Shown here: piece by piece, positions 1-7,418 of the stretch | How the letters are laid out: every line of letters starts with the position of its first letter | Numbering within the stretch: the stretch's first letter is position 1 | NCBI RefSeq assembly: GCF_020640915.1 | Contig: NZ_JADWDC010000001.1 | Span: 62,001 to 126,000, forward strand | Reading direction: 5' to 3' | DNA: 64,000 nucleotides | DNA from: Waterburya agarophytonicola KI4 | GTDB taxonomy: Bacteria > Cyanobacteriota > Cyanobacteriia > Cyanobacteriales > Xenococcaceae | Made by a program: the position numbers and the translations under genes | Notes under the pieces: model-generated | The model's input: the letters and a program-made list of their open reading frames with translations, nothing else | Databases searched by the model: none | What the model was told of the DNA's origin: nothing

Positions 1-1491
1 GAGGTTCAAACTTACCCTTTGAGCTTGTTTTGATTCGTTATCCGTTTGCAATAAATGAGGTTGTACTCGATAACCATTATTGGCGATCGCACTAAACATC
101 ACAGCGACCTGTAAAGGAGTTGCAGCGGTAAATCCCTGACCGATAGACATATTAACCGTATCTCCAGTAGTCCAGCCCCAATTATTAAAATTAAGCCGTT
201 TCCAACCATCGTCGGCGATTAATCCTTTGGTTTCCCCTTGCAGTTCGATACCTGTCTTTTGACCAAAGCCAAATTTACGCGCCCACTCAATCAATTTTTC
301 TCCCCCCACACCACGACCAATTTGACCGTAAAAAGTATTACTACTCCAAGCAAGGGAAGATACGTATCCCATCGGTCCAAAACCGCGCTTATTCCATTCT
401 CTAAATCTCGTTCCCCCTACAGAAATATAAGGATATGTCCCCAAAACAGTGTTGGGGGGATATTTACCCGATTCCAATCCTGCGGTGGCGGTAACGATCT
501 TAAACGTAGAAGCAGGGGGAAACGCCCGTAATGACATATTCAAAAAAGGATTACCCTGTGCTTGTAACTCCTGCCAAATATCATTAGTAATAGGGGCAGA
601 AAAAATATTCGGATCGAAACTAGGATAACTAGCCATGGCTAATACCGCACCATTTTTAGGATCTAGTGCCACAATTGCCCCTTTGGTAGTTCCCAACGCC
701 TTTTCCGCAGCCCTTTGAACCTCTGCATCGATGGTTAAAGTAATATCTTCTCCCACTCCTGCGGGGTTTTCTCCCAAGAGTTGGAGAATACGCCCCGCAC
801 CATTAACCCCCAACTTCAAACCACCCCATGTTCCTCGAAGTTGAGACTCATAAGCAGATTCTACCCCCATTCTGCCCATCACATCCCCCAGTCTATAGCC
901 TTTAGACTTTCGTTCTTGTAACTCTTCTCGATTCAGTTCCCCCGTATAGCCAATAATATGGGCTGCAAGCTTACCTTCGGGATAACTTCTAACTTTACCA
1001 ACATCAATTTCAACCCACTTTAACTGAGTCCGATATTCTTCTAAGGCGGTAATTTGTGCTGAAGTCAGGTTACGGGCGATCGGAATCAAACTAGGATAGT
1101 TATATCCCGCATCTTCGACTCTTTTTTGCAGATCTTCTGGCTTTATTGCTAATATTTGGGAAATTATCTGGCGATTGGTCGACCAATTTCGTTGTTTTTG
1201 GGCTTTGGGCCATAAATAAGCTGAATGAGACAGGCGATTGGTTGCAAGAACTTTGCCGTTGCGATCTAGAATGCTACCCCTAACTGGTGGCTTAGGAACA
1301 ATGCGAGTGCGATTTTGTTCTGCCTTGGCTTGATTGAGATCTCCTTGTTGTAGTTGCAAATAAGCTAAACGCCAACCAATCCCGCCAAATAAAATTAAGC
1401 TAATGACTGTCATGATAGGAATCGCTTGCAATTGATTTCCTACAGTGCGACTATTGGAATCTTGAGATTTAGTTTTTAGTTTGGCACTCAT
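1..1491 (-). CDS. mrdA: Penicillin-binding protein 2 (peptidoglycan transpeptidase), C-terminus cut by window edge
   Basis: A reading frame stays open from an ATG at 1491 to the window edge (497 codons), so the gene continues outside. A short basic N-terminus is followed by one membrane anchor (about residues 27-48). Next comes the class B PBP dimerisation region, with RGSILDRNGKVLA near residue 70. In the transpeptidase domain the SxxK box is Ser328-TF-Lys331 and the SxN box is Ser383-Ser-Asn385. The final KTG(T/S) box would lie beyond the edge. The family cross-links septal or lateral-wall peptidoglycan in the periplasm, and PBP2 normally partners with a SEDS protein (RodA), which is not seen here. 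PBP2 (mrdA) fits better than PBP3 (ftsI) because of the early RGSI/LDRNG motif and the order of blocks, but the missing C-terminus prevents a full check. The gene is transcribed away from corA. Confidence 0.9.
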   Translation of the reverse strand, partial: MSAKLKTKSQDSNSRTVGNQLQAIPIMTVISLILFGGIGWRLAYLQLQQGDLNQAKAEQNRTRIVPKPPVRGSILDRNGKVLATNRLSHSAYLWPKAQKQRNWSTNRQIISQILAIKPEDLQKRVEDAGYNYPSLIPIARNLTSAQITALEEYRTQLKWVEIDVGKVRSYPEGKLAAHIIGYTGELNREELQERKSKGYRLGDVMGRMGVESAYESQLRGTWGGLKLGVNGAGRILQLLGENPAGVGEDITLTIDAEVQRAAEKALGTTKGAIVALDPKNGAVLAMASYPSFDPNIFSAPITNDIWQELQAQGNPFLNMSLRAFPPASTFKIVTATAGLESGKYPPNTVLGTYPYISVGGTRFREWNKRGFGPMGYVSSLAWSSNTFYGQIGRGVGGEKLIEWARKFGFGQKTGIELQGETKGLIADDGWKRLNFNNWGWTTGDTVNMSIGQGFTAATPLQVAVMFSAIANNGYRVQPHLLQTDNESKQAQRVSLNL

Positions 1492-1592
1492 ACAGGTTGT
1501 AAAAATAAGATCGCGTTGGTTTTGTTGGAGGCTGTTAACTCTCAATCTTTAATATTCCCGATCTGCAATTGAATTATTCAACAACGATCCAA

Positions 1593-2756
1593 TCACTTCG
1601 GTATTTTAGAAAAATCTTCAAACCAACCCCGTCGCCAAAAGAAATAGATCAAGGAGGCTGCGGTGGCCAACATTAACCCCCAACACATCGGATAACCCCA
1701 GTACCAATCCAACTCTGGCATATTCAGAGGGGAAATACTGCTATTAAAATTCATGCCATAAATACCTGCAATAAAAGTTAGAGGAATAAATATGCTAGAA
1801 ATTACGGTTAACAGTTTCATCACTTCGTTCATTTTATTGCTAATAGCAGAAAGATAAATATCCGTCAGACTAGCTGCTAATTCGCGGTAGGTTTCGATAA
1901 TGTCAATGATTTGTACGGTGTGGTCGTAACAATCCCTCAAAAAGATCAGAATATCTGGATCTATGAAGCTACTACCATCTCTAATTAAGGTATTGAGAGC
2001 ATTTCTTTGGGGCCAAATTGCTCGTCTAAGGGCTAACAATTCTCGTTTGACTTGATATACATCCGCTAAACTACTGTTGCTAGGATTAAACAGAACTTCA
2101 TCTTCTAGATCTTCGATTTTTTCACCATATATTTCTAAAACAGGGAAAAAACCATCAATAATCGCGTCCCAAAGAGCATAAGCTAAATAATCCGCCCCCA
2201 TTTCTCTAATCGAACCTTTGTTATATTGAATTCGTCGTCGCACTGGGAGAAAACAATCTTTTTCGGGTTTTTCTTGCACTGTCAATAAATAATTTTTGCC
2301 GACGACCAAACTAACTTGTTCTAGCCAAAAACCTTCTCCTGATGGCTTGGGAACGACCATTTGAGTTATAACTACCAGTTGTTGGGTATAGTCTTCTACT
2401 TTTGGTCTTTGGGGGACATTAACTACATCTTCTAAGACCAAAGGATGCAAATCAAATACTTTTCCCAATCTTTGTAAAATATCTTCGCTACCCAAACCTT
2501 TGACATCAACCCAAGAAACAGACTCCGTATTTAGATGTTTGGCACAGGCTTCGGGGGTTAAATTGTTAATACGATGAGCGTGATCTCTACTATAATCAAT
2601 TAAGACAATGTCAGGTGTTTCTGCGTCTGCTTCGATATTGAGCGTCCCTGGAATACTTCCTGGCTGTTCGTAGGAATAGTCAAATAAATCTTCTTCTTCC
2701 TCTTTTTGTGCTGGCGGTAATCCAATTTCTTGGTTTACTTGATTTTCATAGCTCAT
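1593..2756 (-). CDS. corA: CorA family magnesium/cobalt transporter
   Basis: 387 residues, the usual CorA length. The N-terminal two thirds form the cytoplasmic funnel: an acidic start, a central alpha/beta part with LTVQEKPEKDCF, and long helices. Two C-terminal membrane segments follow. The signature GMN loop is at residues 334-336 (GIYGMNF), just after the first membrane helix, and the basic tail WRRGWFEDF follows the second. CorA works as a homopentamer in the inner membrane and admits Mg2+, and often Co2+ or Ni2+, gated by cytoplasmic Mg2+. Upstream on the same strand lie a promoter-like element (2977-3007) and an intrinsic terminator (2854-2883), before the ATG at 2756. Expression could therefore be set by attenuation in a ~210-nt leader. 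That is inference from layout only. Confidence 0.93.
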   Translation of the reverse strand: MSYENQVNQEIGLPPAQKEEEEDLFDYSYEQPGSIPGTLNIEADAETPDIVLIDYSRDHAHRINNLTPEACAKHLNTESVSWVDVKGLGSEDILQRLGKVFDLHPLVLEDVVNVPQRPKVEDYTQQLVVITQMVVPKPSGEGFWLEQVSLVVGKNYLLTVQEKPEKDCFLPVRRRIQYNKGSIREMGADYLAYALWDAIIDGFFPVLEIYGEKIEDLEDEVLFNPSNSSLADVYQVKRELLALRRAIWPQRNALNTLIRDGSSFIDPDILIFLRDCYDHTVQIIDIIETYRELAASLTDIYLSAISNKMNEVMKLLTVISSIFIPLTFIAGIYGMNFNSSISPLNMPELDWYWGYPMCWGLMLATAASLIYFFWRRGWFEDFSKIPK

Positions 2757-2853
2757 AAGTAAATTCCAGTTAAAGAGTACTCAACTAATTATGACTGCCC
2801 CAGGCATTTCGCCACAAGCTCTACATCGAAAAACCGCGAAATAACCGATTCCC

Positions 2854-2883
2854 AAAAAAAACACCAGCGATCGCCTCGCTGGT
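2854..2883 (-). terminator. Intrinsic terminator between nfi and corA
   Basis: On the minus strand the perfect 8-bp stem ACCAGCGA/TCGCTGGT (arms 2876-2883 and 2863-2870) encloses a 5-base loop and is followed by an uninterrupted run of eight T (2854-2861). The loop and 3' arm form a HIP1-like GCGATCGC. It would stop transcription arriving from nfi or from the promoter at 2977-3007. Confidence 0.8.
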
Positions 2884-2970
2884 TTGATAAAATGTTGTTG
2901 TTGTTTAAGTCTGGAAAAATCTCTAGTCGCGCGTTTCCAAACGAAGCAACTGTAAAATCTTTTTGACTCA
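2854..2970 (-). ncRNA. Putative ~115-nt small RNA or corA attenuator leader
   Basis: The interval starts at the predicted transcription start and ends in a strong intrinsic terminator. A 60-codon frame (2971 down to 2789) runs through it from GTG. That GTG would sit at the very 5' end of the RNA with no ribosome-binding site, and the frame crosses the terminator, so a protein is unlikely. The RNA contains TTTGGAAACGCGCGACTAG followed by an unstructured ACAACAACAACA run, a layout typical of trans-acting small RNAs. It lies 98 bases upstream of corA. It could be a free sRNA, the read-through terminator of nfi, or a cis-acting leader that controls corA. I do not recognise a named RNA family. Confidence 0.4.
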
Positions 2971-2976
2971 CTAAGA

Positions 2977-3007
2977 ATTGTAACAGAAGATACGGTAAAT
3001 TTGTAAA
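2977..3007 (-). promoter_or_regulatory. Candidate sigma70-type promoter of the corA leader / small RNA
   Basis: Read on the minus strand, a -35-like TTTACA (3002-3007) and a -10-like TACAAT (2977-2982) are separated by 19 bases. Shifting the -35 by one base to TTACAA gives 18. The predicted start is near 2970, about 85 bases upstream of the terminator hairpin at 2883. This is motif matching only. Confidence 0.45.
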
Positions 3008-3105
3008 AAAATAATAACTGTATTATCTGTTACACCTATTTTACGCTAAGGAATTTTAATGTCATGTGATTTTGATCGCTTAGACGTTGGTTATAAAATT
3101 TAAAA

Positions 3106-3750
3106 TTACTTACTGCTAGCTAGTCGATCTGCCCAGCGCGTAGTTTCAGGAATACGATATTTGGTCAAACAGCCCATTACATAGTCGATCGCCGTAGGCA
3201 AATTGATTTTGTGTCCCACCGACACGTAGATTGGCTTAACCTTATTGCGCGATCGCAATACAACCCCAATCGTTTCATCATTATCGATTAATGGTTTCCA
3301 ACTGCCCTTTTCTAGGGGAATATCTTCATGTTCGCCAATAAATCGAGATTTAGCCACACCAATAGTCGGAATATCTAAAAGTACTCCCAAATGACAAGCC
3401 AGCCCAAAACGACGGGGATGGGCTAAACCCTGCCCGTCACATAAAATTAGATCTGGAGTTAGGTTTAAGTTGGGGAAAGCTGCCAAAATTGCAGGAATTT
3501 CGCGAAAGGAAAGATATCCAGGGACATAAGGAAATGCAGTCGGAATACGAGCGATCGCTTTTTCGACTAATTCTAATTCTGGATAGCTCAAGACTGCTAT
3601 TGCTGCTTTAGAGATTTTATAATTATCTTCAAAACCAATATCCACCCCCGCTACATATTTCACTTCTTTTAAATGGTCGCAAGTGATTACTTTATGTCTT
3701 AATTGTTCTTGAATCTCTTTTGCTTGGGCTACAGTTTTGACATTTATCAT
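3106..3750 (-). CDS. nfi: Endonuclease V (deoxyinosine 3' endonuclease)
   Basis: 214 residues, normal for bacterial EndoV. Catalytic carboxylates are visible at D37 (AGVDIGF), E84 (SFREIP) and D105 (LILCDGQG), followed by H111 (AHPRRFG), matching the metal-binding set of the family. The enzyme nicks DNA one phosphodiester 3' of deoxyinosine and other deaminated bases and starts alternative excision repair. The ATG at 3750 lies 13 bases from the end of the upstream TPR-sulfotransferase gene (3764), so the two may be co-transcribed although their functions are unrelated. The intrinsic terminator at 2854-2883 lies downstream. Nothing in the sequence looks damaged. Confidence 0.93.
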   Translation of the reverse strand: MINVKTVAQAKEIQEQLRHKVITCDHLKEVKYVAGVDIGFEDNYKISKAAIAVLSYPELELVEKAIARIPTAFPYVPGYLSFREIPAILAAFPNLNLTPDLILCDGQGLAHPRRFGLACHLGVLLDIPTIGVAKSRFIGEHEDIPLEKGSWKPLIDNDETIGVVLRSRNKVKPIYVSVGHKINLPTAIDYVMGCLTKYRIPETTRWADRLASSK

Positions 3751-3763
3751 CGATCGCCAGTGG

Positions 3764-5851
3764 TTATTGCCAGTTGAACTGCACCCCTAGATATTCTTCC
3801 AATTGTTGATTGTAGGGTGCAAAATATTCGATCAGAGTTTTTCTGAGAGAAGAATCCACTTCATTGTATGATCCTCCGTTAACTTTGGGATATTGTTCTA
3901 AGTCATAGTTTGGCAACCCGAGAAAATCCCATACTTGTTTCATTTGTAGTGCGGGATTTTGATAAAAATCTTCACTTTTGAGAATTAAAAACTGTTCTCG
4001 TCCGAGAATCTCGATCCAGGGTTTAAGCTTATAAATATAGAGGCTACTGAGAATATTATCGGGATTATAAAAGCCTGTTTCTATAATCTCTTTTTCAGTA
4101 ACTGTTTTTAATCTTTTCATCTCTTCTGAGATCGCCGTAGTCAAATCTACATTAGTCAAACCAGTATTAAATTTATGATAGTGCCAAGAAATAGCTCGAT
4201 CTGCGGGATTTCTCAGGAGAATGATAATTTTGGTTTTAGGAAAAGTCTGTTTAATTCGGCGCGCCACTTCAGGAAAACGGAGATAATTGGGCGTGGCTTC
4301 TCCTGTCAAAAAATCAGGGCGATCGGTAATCGTGGGAAAATGAGCTAGATACCAATCAATTCCCCGTTGGAAGTTTTTCCAATAAAAATCTATTTCTTTT
4401 TTGTGGGATAGCAAAACTTGAGGATGACAGCCCAAATAATAGTAGATCGAAGATGTTCCGCTTTTAGATGCCCCCGCAATGATAAAATCTGGTCCAGATT
4501 CTTGTTTTTCTTTCCAGGTTAATTGAGTTAAATGGGGCTGTTTTTGAATAGCTTGTTCGTAACTACCCTTGCGATAGCATTCAATAGCTTCTGGGACGCG
4601 ATTTTGTTGGCTGAGGGCATCTCCTAAGTTGCCCCAGGCGATGGTAATGTTGGGATTTTGAGCTACTATGCCACGATAAAACTCAATCAATTCATCGAGT
4701 CGATCTTTGGCAATGGGAATATATTGCAAATCGATATATGCCAGTTTGAATTGAGGATCTAACTCGATGGTTTTTTGATAGGCTGCGATCGCTTCGACAA
4801 AACGTCCTTTTGCCCTTAAAAGCTTGGCTTGTTGATAGTGATGCTGGATCGTGACATGGGGATAGATGGCTAGAGTTTTTTGATAGGCTGCGATCGCCGT
4901 ATTTTCTGATGGAGATGATTCGGGGCTGATTTTGATTGCCTCGCGATGACAAGCAATAGCCAGATCGTATTGTTGGAGATGGCGATAAACCACGGCCATT
5001 TTATTCAAGATATTAACTCGATTGGGTTCGATCGAGCGAACCTTTCTATAAGCCAGGAGTGCTGGCGACCATTTTTGCTGCTTTTGCCACAAAACACCCA
5101 ACTGATAATAAGCTTGCCAATAATCTGCTTTTAAGGCGATCGCTTTTTTATAAAACTCTTCTGCTTGGGCGGTGCGATCGATCTTGACTAAAGCTTGACC
5201 CCAATAACAATAAAGTTCGGGTAAATTAGGGTTGAGTTGAGCGACGGTTTGATAGCTTTCAATTGCCTGAAACCATTTTTCGAGATCTGCCAAAGCCTGT
5301 CCCAAAGCAAGATGGAATCGAGGATTTTGAGGATTTTGCGCTACTCCTTGACGATATAAAGCGATCGCCTGCTGGTATTCTTCTCGTTGAAAAAAAAATT
5401 TGCCCAAACTGCGATAAGCACTCAAAAAGCCAGGGTTGATTTTGATCCCACGACGATAAGCGGAAATTGCTCTGCCTGGTTTGTTTTGCTCTTGTAAAGT
5501 TTTGGCTAATTCATGGTGTTGTCGAGCAGTAGCAGAATTTGGTTTTAACTTAAATGCCAAATCTAAGCTATCGGCAGCTTTATAGGGATTGTCCAGATGA
5601 GTCCAAATCTCGGCTAGATAACCATGAGCTTCGGCAAATTCAGGATCGATTTTAATTGCCTCTTCATAGCTATTTTTTGCTGCTTGCCACTTTTTCTGCT
5701 GGAGGTATAAATGACCTAAATCGGCGTGCATTGATGCGGATTTAGGCTCGTTGGCTATTTTCTCGGTACATTTGGCGATCGCTTTTTGAACTTGAGTAGG
5801 ATTTAAGGGAGAGAGGGAAGATTCTTTCATTTTTTTGTAACAAAAAGGCAC
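3764..5851 (-). CDS. TPR repeat protein fused to a C-terminal sulfotransferase domain
   Basis: 695 residues. Residues ~15-440 are consecutive tetratricopeptide repeats with the usual W-LG-Y-A-F-A-P spacing (for example AEAHGYLAEIWTHLDNPYKA). The sulfotransferase domain fills residues 453-695. Its 5'-phosphosulfate loop is GASKSGTSS (459-467) with Lys463, and its 3'-phosphate motif is IILLRNPADRAISWHYH (543-559). This domain type transfers sulfate from PAPS to sugars or other acceptors. There is no signal peptide, so it is probably cytoplasmic, with the TPRs holding the substrate or partners. It is the last of three TPR-transferase genes on this strand and lies 6 bases downstream of the next one, which indicates an operon. 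The acceptor cannot be told from sequence. Confidence 0.85.
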   Translation of the reverse strand: MPFCYKKMKESSLSPLNPTQVQKAIAKCTEKIANEPKSASMHADLGHLYLQQKKWQAAKNSYEEAIKIDPEFAEAHGYLAEIWTHLDNPYKAADSLDLAFKLKPNSATARQHHELAKTLQEQNKPGRAISAYRRGIKINPGFLSAYRSLGKFFFQREEYQQAIALYRQGVAQNPQNPRFHLALGQALADLEKWFQAIESYQTVAQLNPNLPELYCYWGQALVKIDRTAQAEEFYKKAIALKADYWQAYYQLGVLWQKQQKWSPALLAYRKVRSIEPNRVNILNKMAVVYRHLQQYDLAIACHREAIKISPESSPSENTAIAAYQKTLAIYPHVTIQHHYQQAKLLRAKGRFVEAIAAYQKTIELDPQFKLAYIDLQYIPIAKDRLDELIEFYRGIVAQNPNITIAWGNLGDALSQQNRVPEAIECYRKGSYEQAIQKQPHLTQLTWKEKQESGPDFIIAGASKSGTSSIYYYLGCHPQVLLSHKKEIDFYWKNFQRGIDWYLAHFPTITDRPDFLTGEATPNYLRFPEVARRIKQTFPKTKIIILLRNPADRAISWHYHKFNTGLTNVDLTTAISEEMKRLKTVTEKEIIETGFYNPDNILSSLYIYKLKPWIEILGREQFLILKSEDFYQNPALQMKQVWDFLGLPNYDLEQYPKVNGGSYNEVDSSLRKTLIEYFAPYNQQLEEYLGVQFNWQ

Positions 5852-5857
5852 ATACTA

Positions 5858-7321
5858 CTACAGCTTGCGGATAATCAATTGTAATGCTTGGGGCGATTGA
5901 TATAATTCCTCCCATTGACCCCTAACAGATTCTAAAAAGCGATCGATTCCTATTTTGGGGTTTTGTTGAACATTCCCAGGATTGTGCCAACCATAATAAT
6001 TGAAAATCATGATTCCTCCAGATTTTAAAAGCTTCCAACCCAGACTCGTGTTTTTTTCCGAATGGTCGATTAATTTACAACGATCCTGAAGATTGATCAG
6101 ATCAAAACTATTTGGAGTGCAAGCAGCCAAAAGTTCGTGAGAATTGCCTGTCAAAAAACTAACTTTTGATTCCGAACCCGTTTTGGTAATATTTTCTTTG
6201 AGTTTGGGAGCGTAATTTTGGTCGACACAAGTCAATTTTGCCGTTGCACCAGTCAAAATATTATCCAGTAGCCAACAAGCAGACATTCCTTGATAAAAAC
6301 CAACTTCTAGGGCATTAGCCCTTTCTTTGCCTATCAGAGATTGTAAATAGTTTGTCCAAATTTCAATGCGATGACTAAAAATATCGAGAGTAAAAAAATA
6401 TTCATTTTCCACACACTGTTGCCAACCGCGATAAGCACAAGTTTTCTGAAAATTGACTGCCGCTTCGGCTAAGTTGCCCTTTTCCCGCAGAGCATTACCC
6501 AAATGACTGTAAACCCAAGGATACTCATCCACCAAATTCAAGATGGCATAGCAAGTCGAAATTGCTTCGTCCCATTTTCCCAAAATCAAAAATGTTTTAA
6601 CCAAATCTCGATAAGCCCAAGGAAAGTCGGGGGCATTTCTAATAGTCTGACGAAAATAATCAATTGCCTGTTCAAAAGAGCGTCTTTGGAGATAAATATT
6701 GCCTAGTTTATATTGCGCCCTTGCTTCTGTTGGTTCGATCTCTAAGATTTTTTCATAGATCCTCTGGGCTTCATCTAGTTTGCCTTGTCGTTGATAGATT
6801 TCCCCCAGATCGTAAAAAGCGTTAGCCAATCCTGTTTTTCCTTCTGTTGCTCTTTGGTAACAAGCGATCGCTTCGGTTATTTTACCATTTTCTTCTAAAG
6901 CTTTTGCTAGCTTGTAGTAACCAGTATTATTAACTAAGTTGGGATTAATTTCTGTTGCCCGATACCAAGCATTCATCTCTGCCTCTTTGTTTTGCAGTTG
7001 ACCGTTGATTTGGGCTAGAGAAGAATATACCTTAGCCGAATTAGGCAGATATTCCCGAGCATTTTCAAAACAAGATAAAGCTGCCGACCAATTTTTTTCT
7101 AGCAGGTGGAGTTCGCCCAATTGACAATAAACCTCTCCTAAACTGGCTTCACTTTCTAAAGCTAAAGAATGCCAAATAATTGCGCGATCGAACTGTCCCA
7201 TTCCCTGAAGCAAATTACCCAAGTCAGTAAATGCCTCTTGCCATTTTTCTGGGGTATTTTCTCGATTTTCTACTGCCGTTTCACATTGAGCGATCGCTTG
7301 AACTAAATAGCTAGAATCCAC
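5858..7321 (-). CDS. TPR repeat protein fused to a class I SAM-dependent methyltransferase
   Basis: 487 residues. TPR units cover about residues 1-295. The remainder is a Rossmann-type methyltransferase of the Methyltransf_24 kind: ANALEVGFYQGMSACWLLD is motif I, LTCVDQNY follows as the acidic motif II, and FDLINLQDR sits at the position of motif IV. Enzymes of this group methylate sugars or small acceptors in glycan pathways. The gene starts 97 bases after the GT61 gene ends and stops 6 bases before the TPR-sulfotransferase begins, so the three TPR-transferase genes form one probable transcription unit. Substrate and exact reaction are unknown. An alternative is a non-catalytic SAM-fold domain, but the motif I loop looks intact. 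Confidence 0.75.
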   Translation of the reverse strand: MDSSYLVQAIAQCETAVENRENTPEKWQEAFTDLGNLLQGMGQFDRAIIWHSLALESEASLGEVYCQLGELHLLEKNWSAALSCFENAREYLPNSAKVYSSLAQINGQLQNKEAEMNAWYRATEINPNLVNNTGYYKLAKALEENGKITEAIACYQRATEGKTGLANAFYDLGEIYQRQGKLDEAQRIYEKILEIEPTEARAQYKLGNIYLQRRSFEQAIDYFRQTIRNAPDFPWAYRDLVKTFLILGKWDEAISTCYAILNLVDEYPWVYSHLGNALREKGNLAEAAVNFQKTCAYRGWQQCVENEYFFTLDIFSHRIEIWTNYLQSLIGKERANALEVGFYQGMSACWLLDNILTGATAKLTCVDQNYAPKLKENITKTGSESKVSFLTGNSHELLAACTPNSFDLINLQDRCKLIDHSEKNTSLGWKLLKSGGIMIFNYYGWHNPGNVQQNPKIGIDRFLESVRGQWEELYQSPQALQLIIRKL

Positions 7322-7418
7322 AGGAAATATATAATTAGTTTAATTAGTTTTTAGGTTTTTTTTTATTTATTGTTACCTGTTGAGGGCTTTATCGCCACTT
7401 TCCTCGACCAAGATCGAG

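Noticed and set aside
2789-2971. 60-codon minus-strand frame between nfi and corA
   Set aside because: It crosses a strong intrinsic terminator, starts with GTG at the predicted transcript 5' end, and lacks a ribosome-binding site; treated as RNA leader instead.
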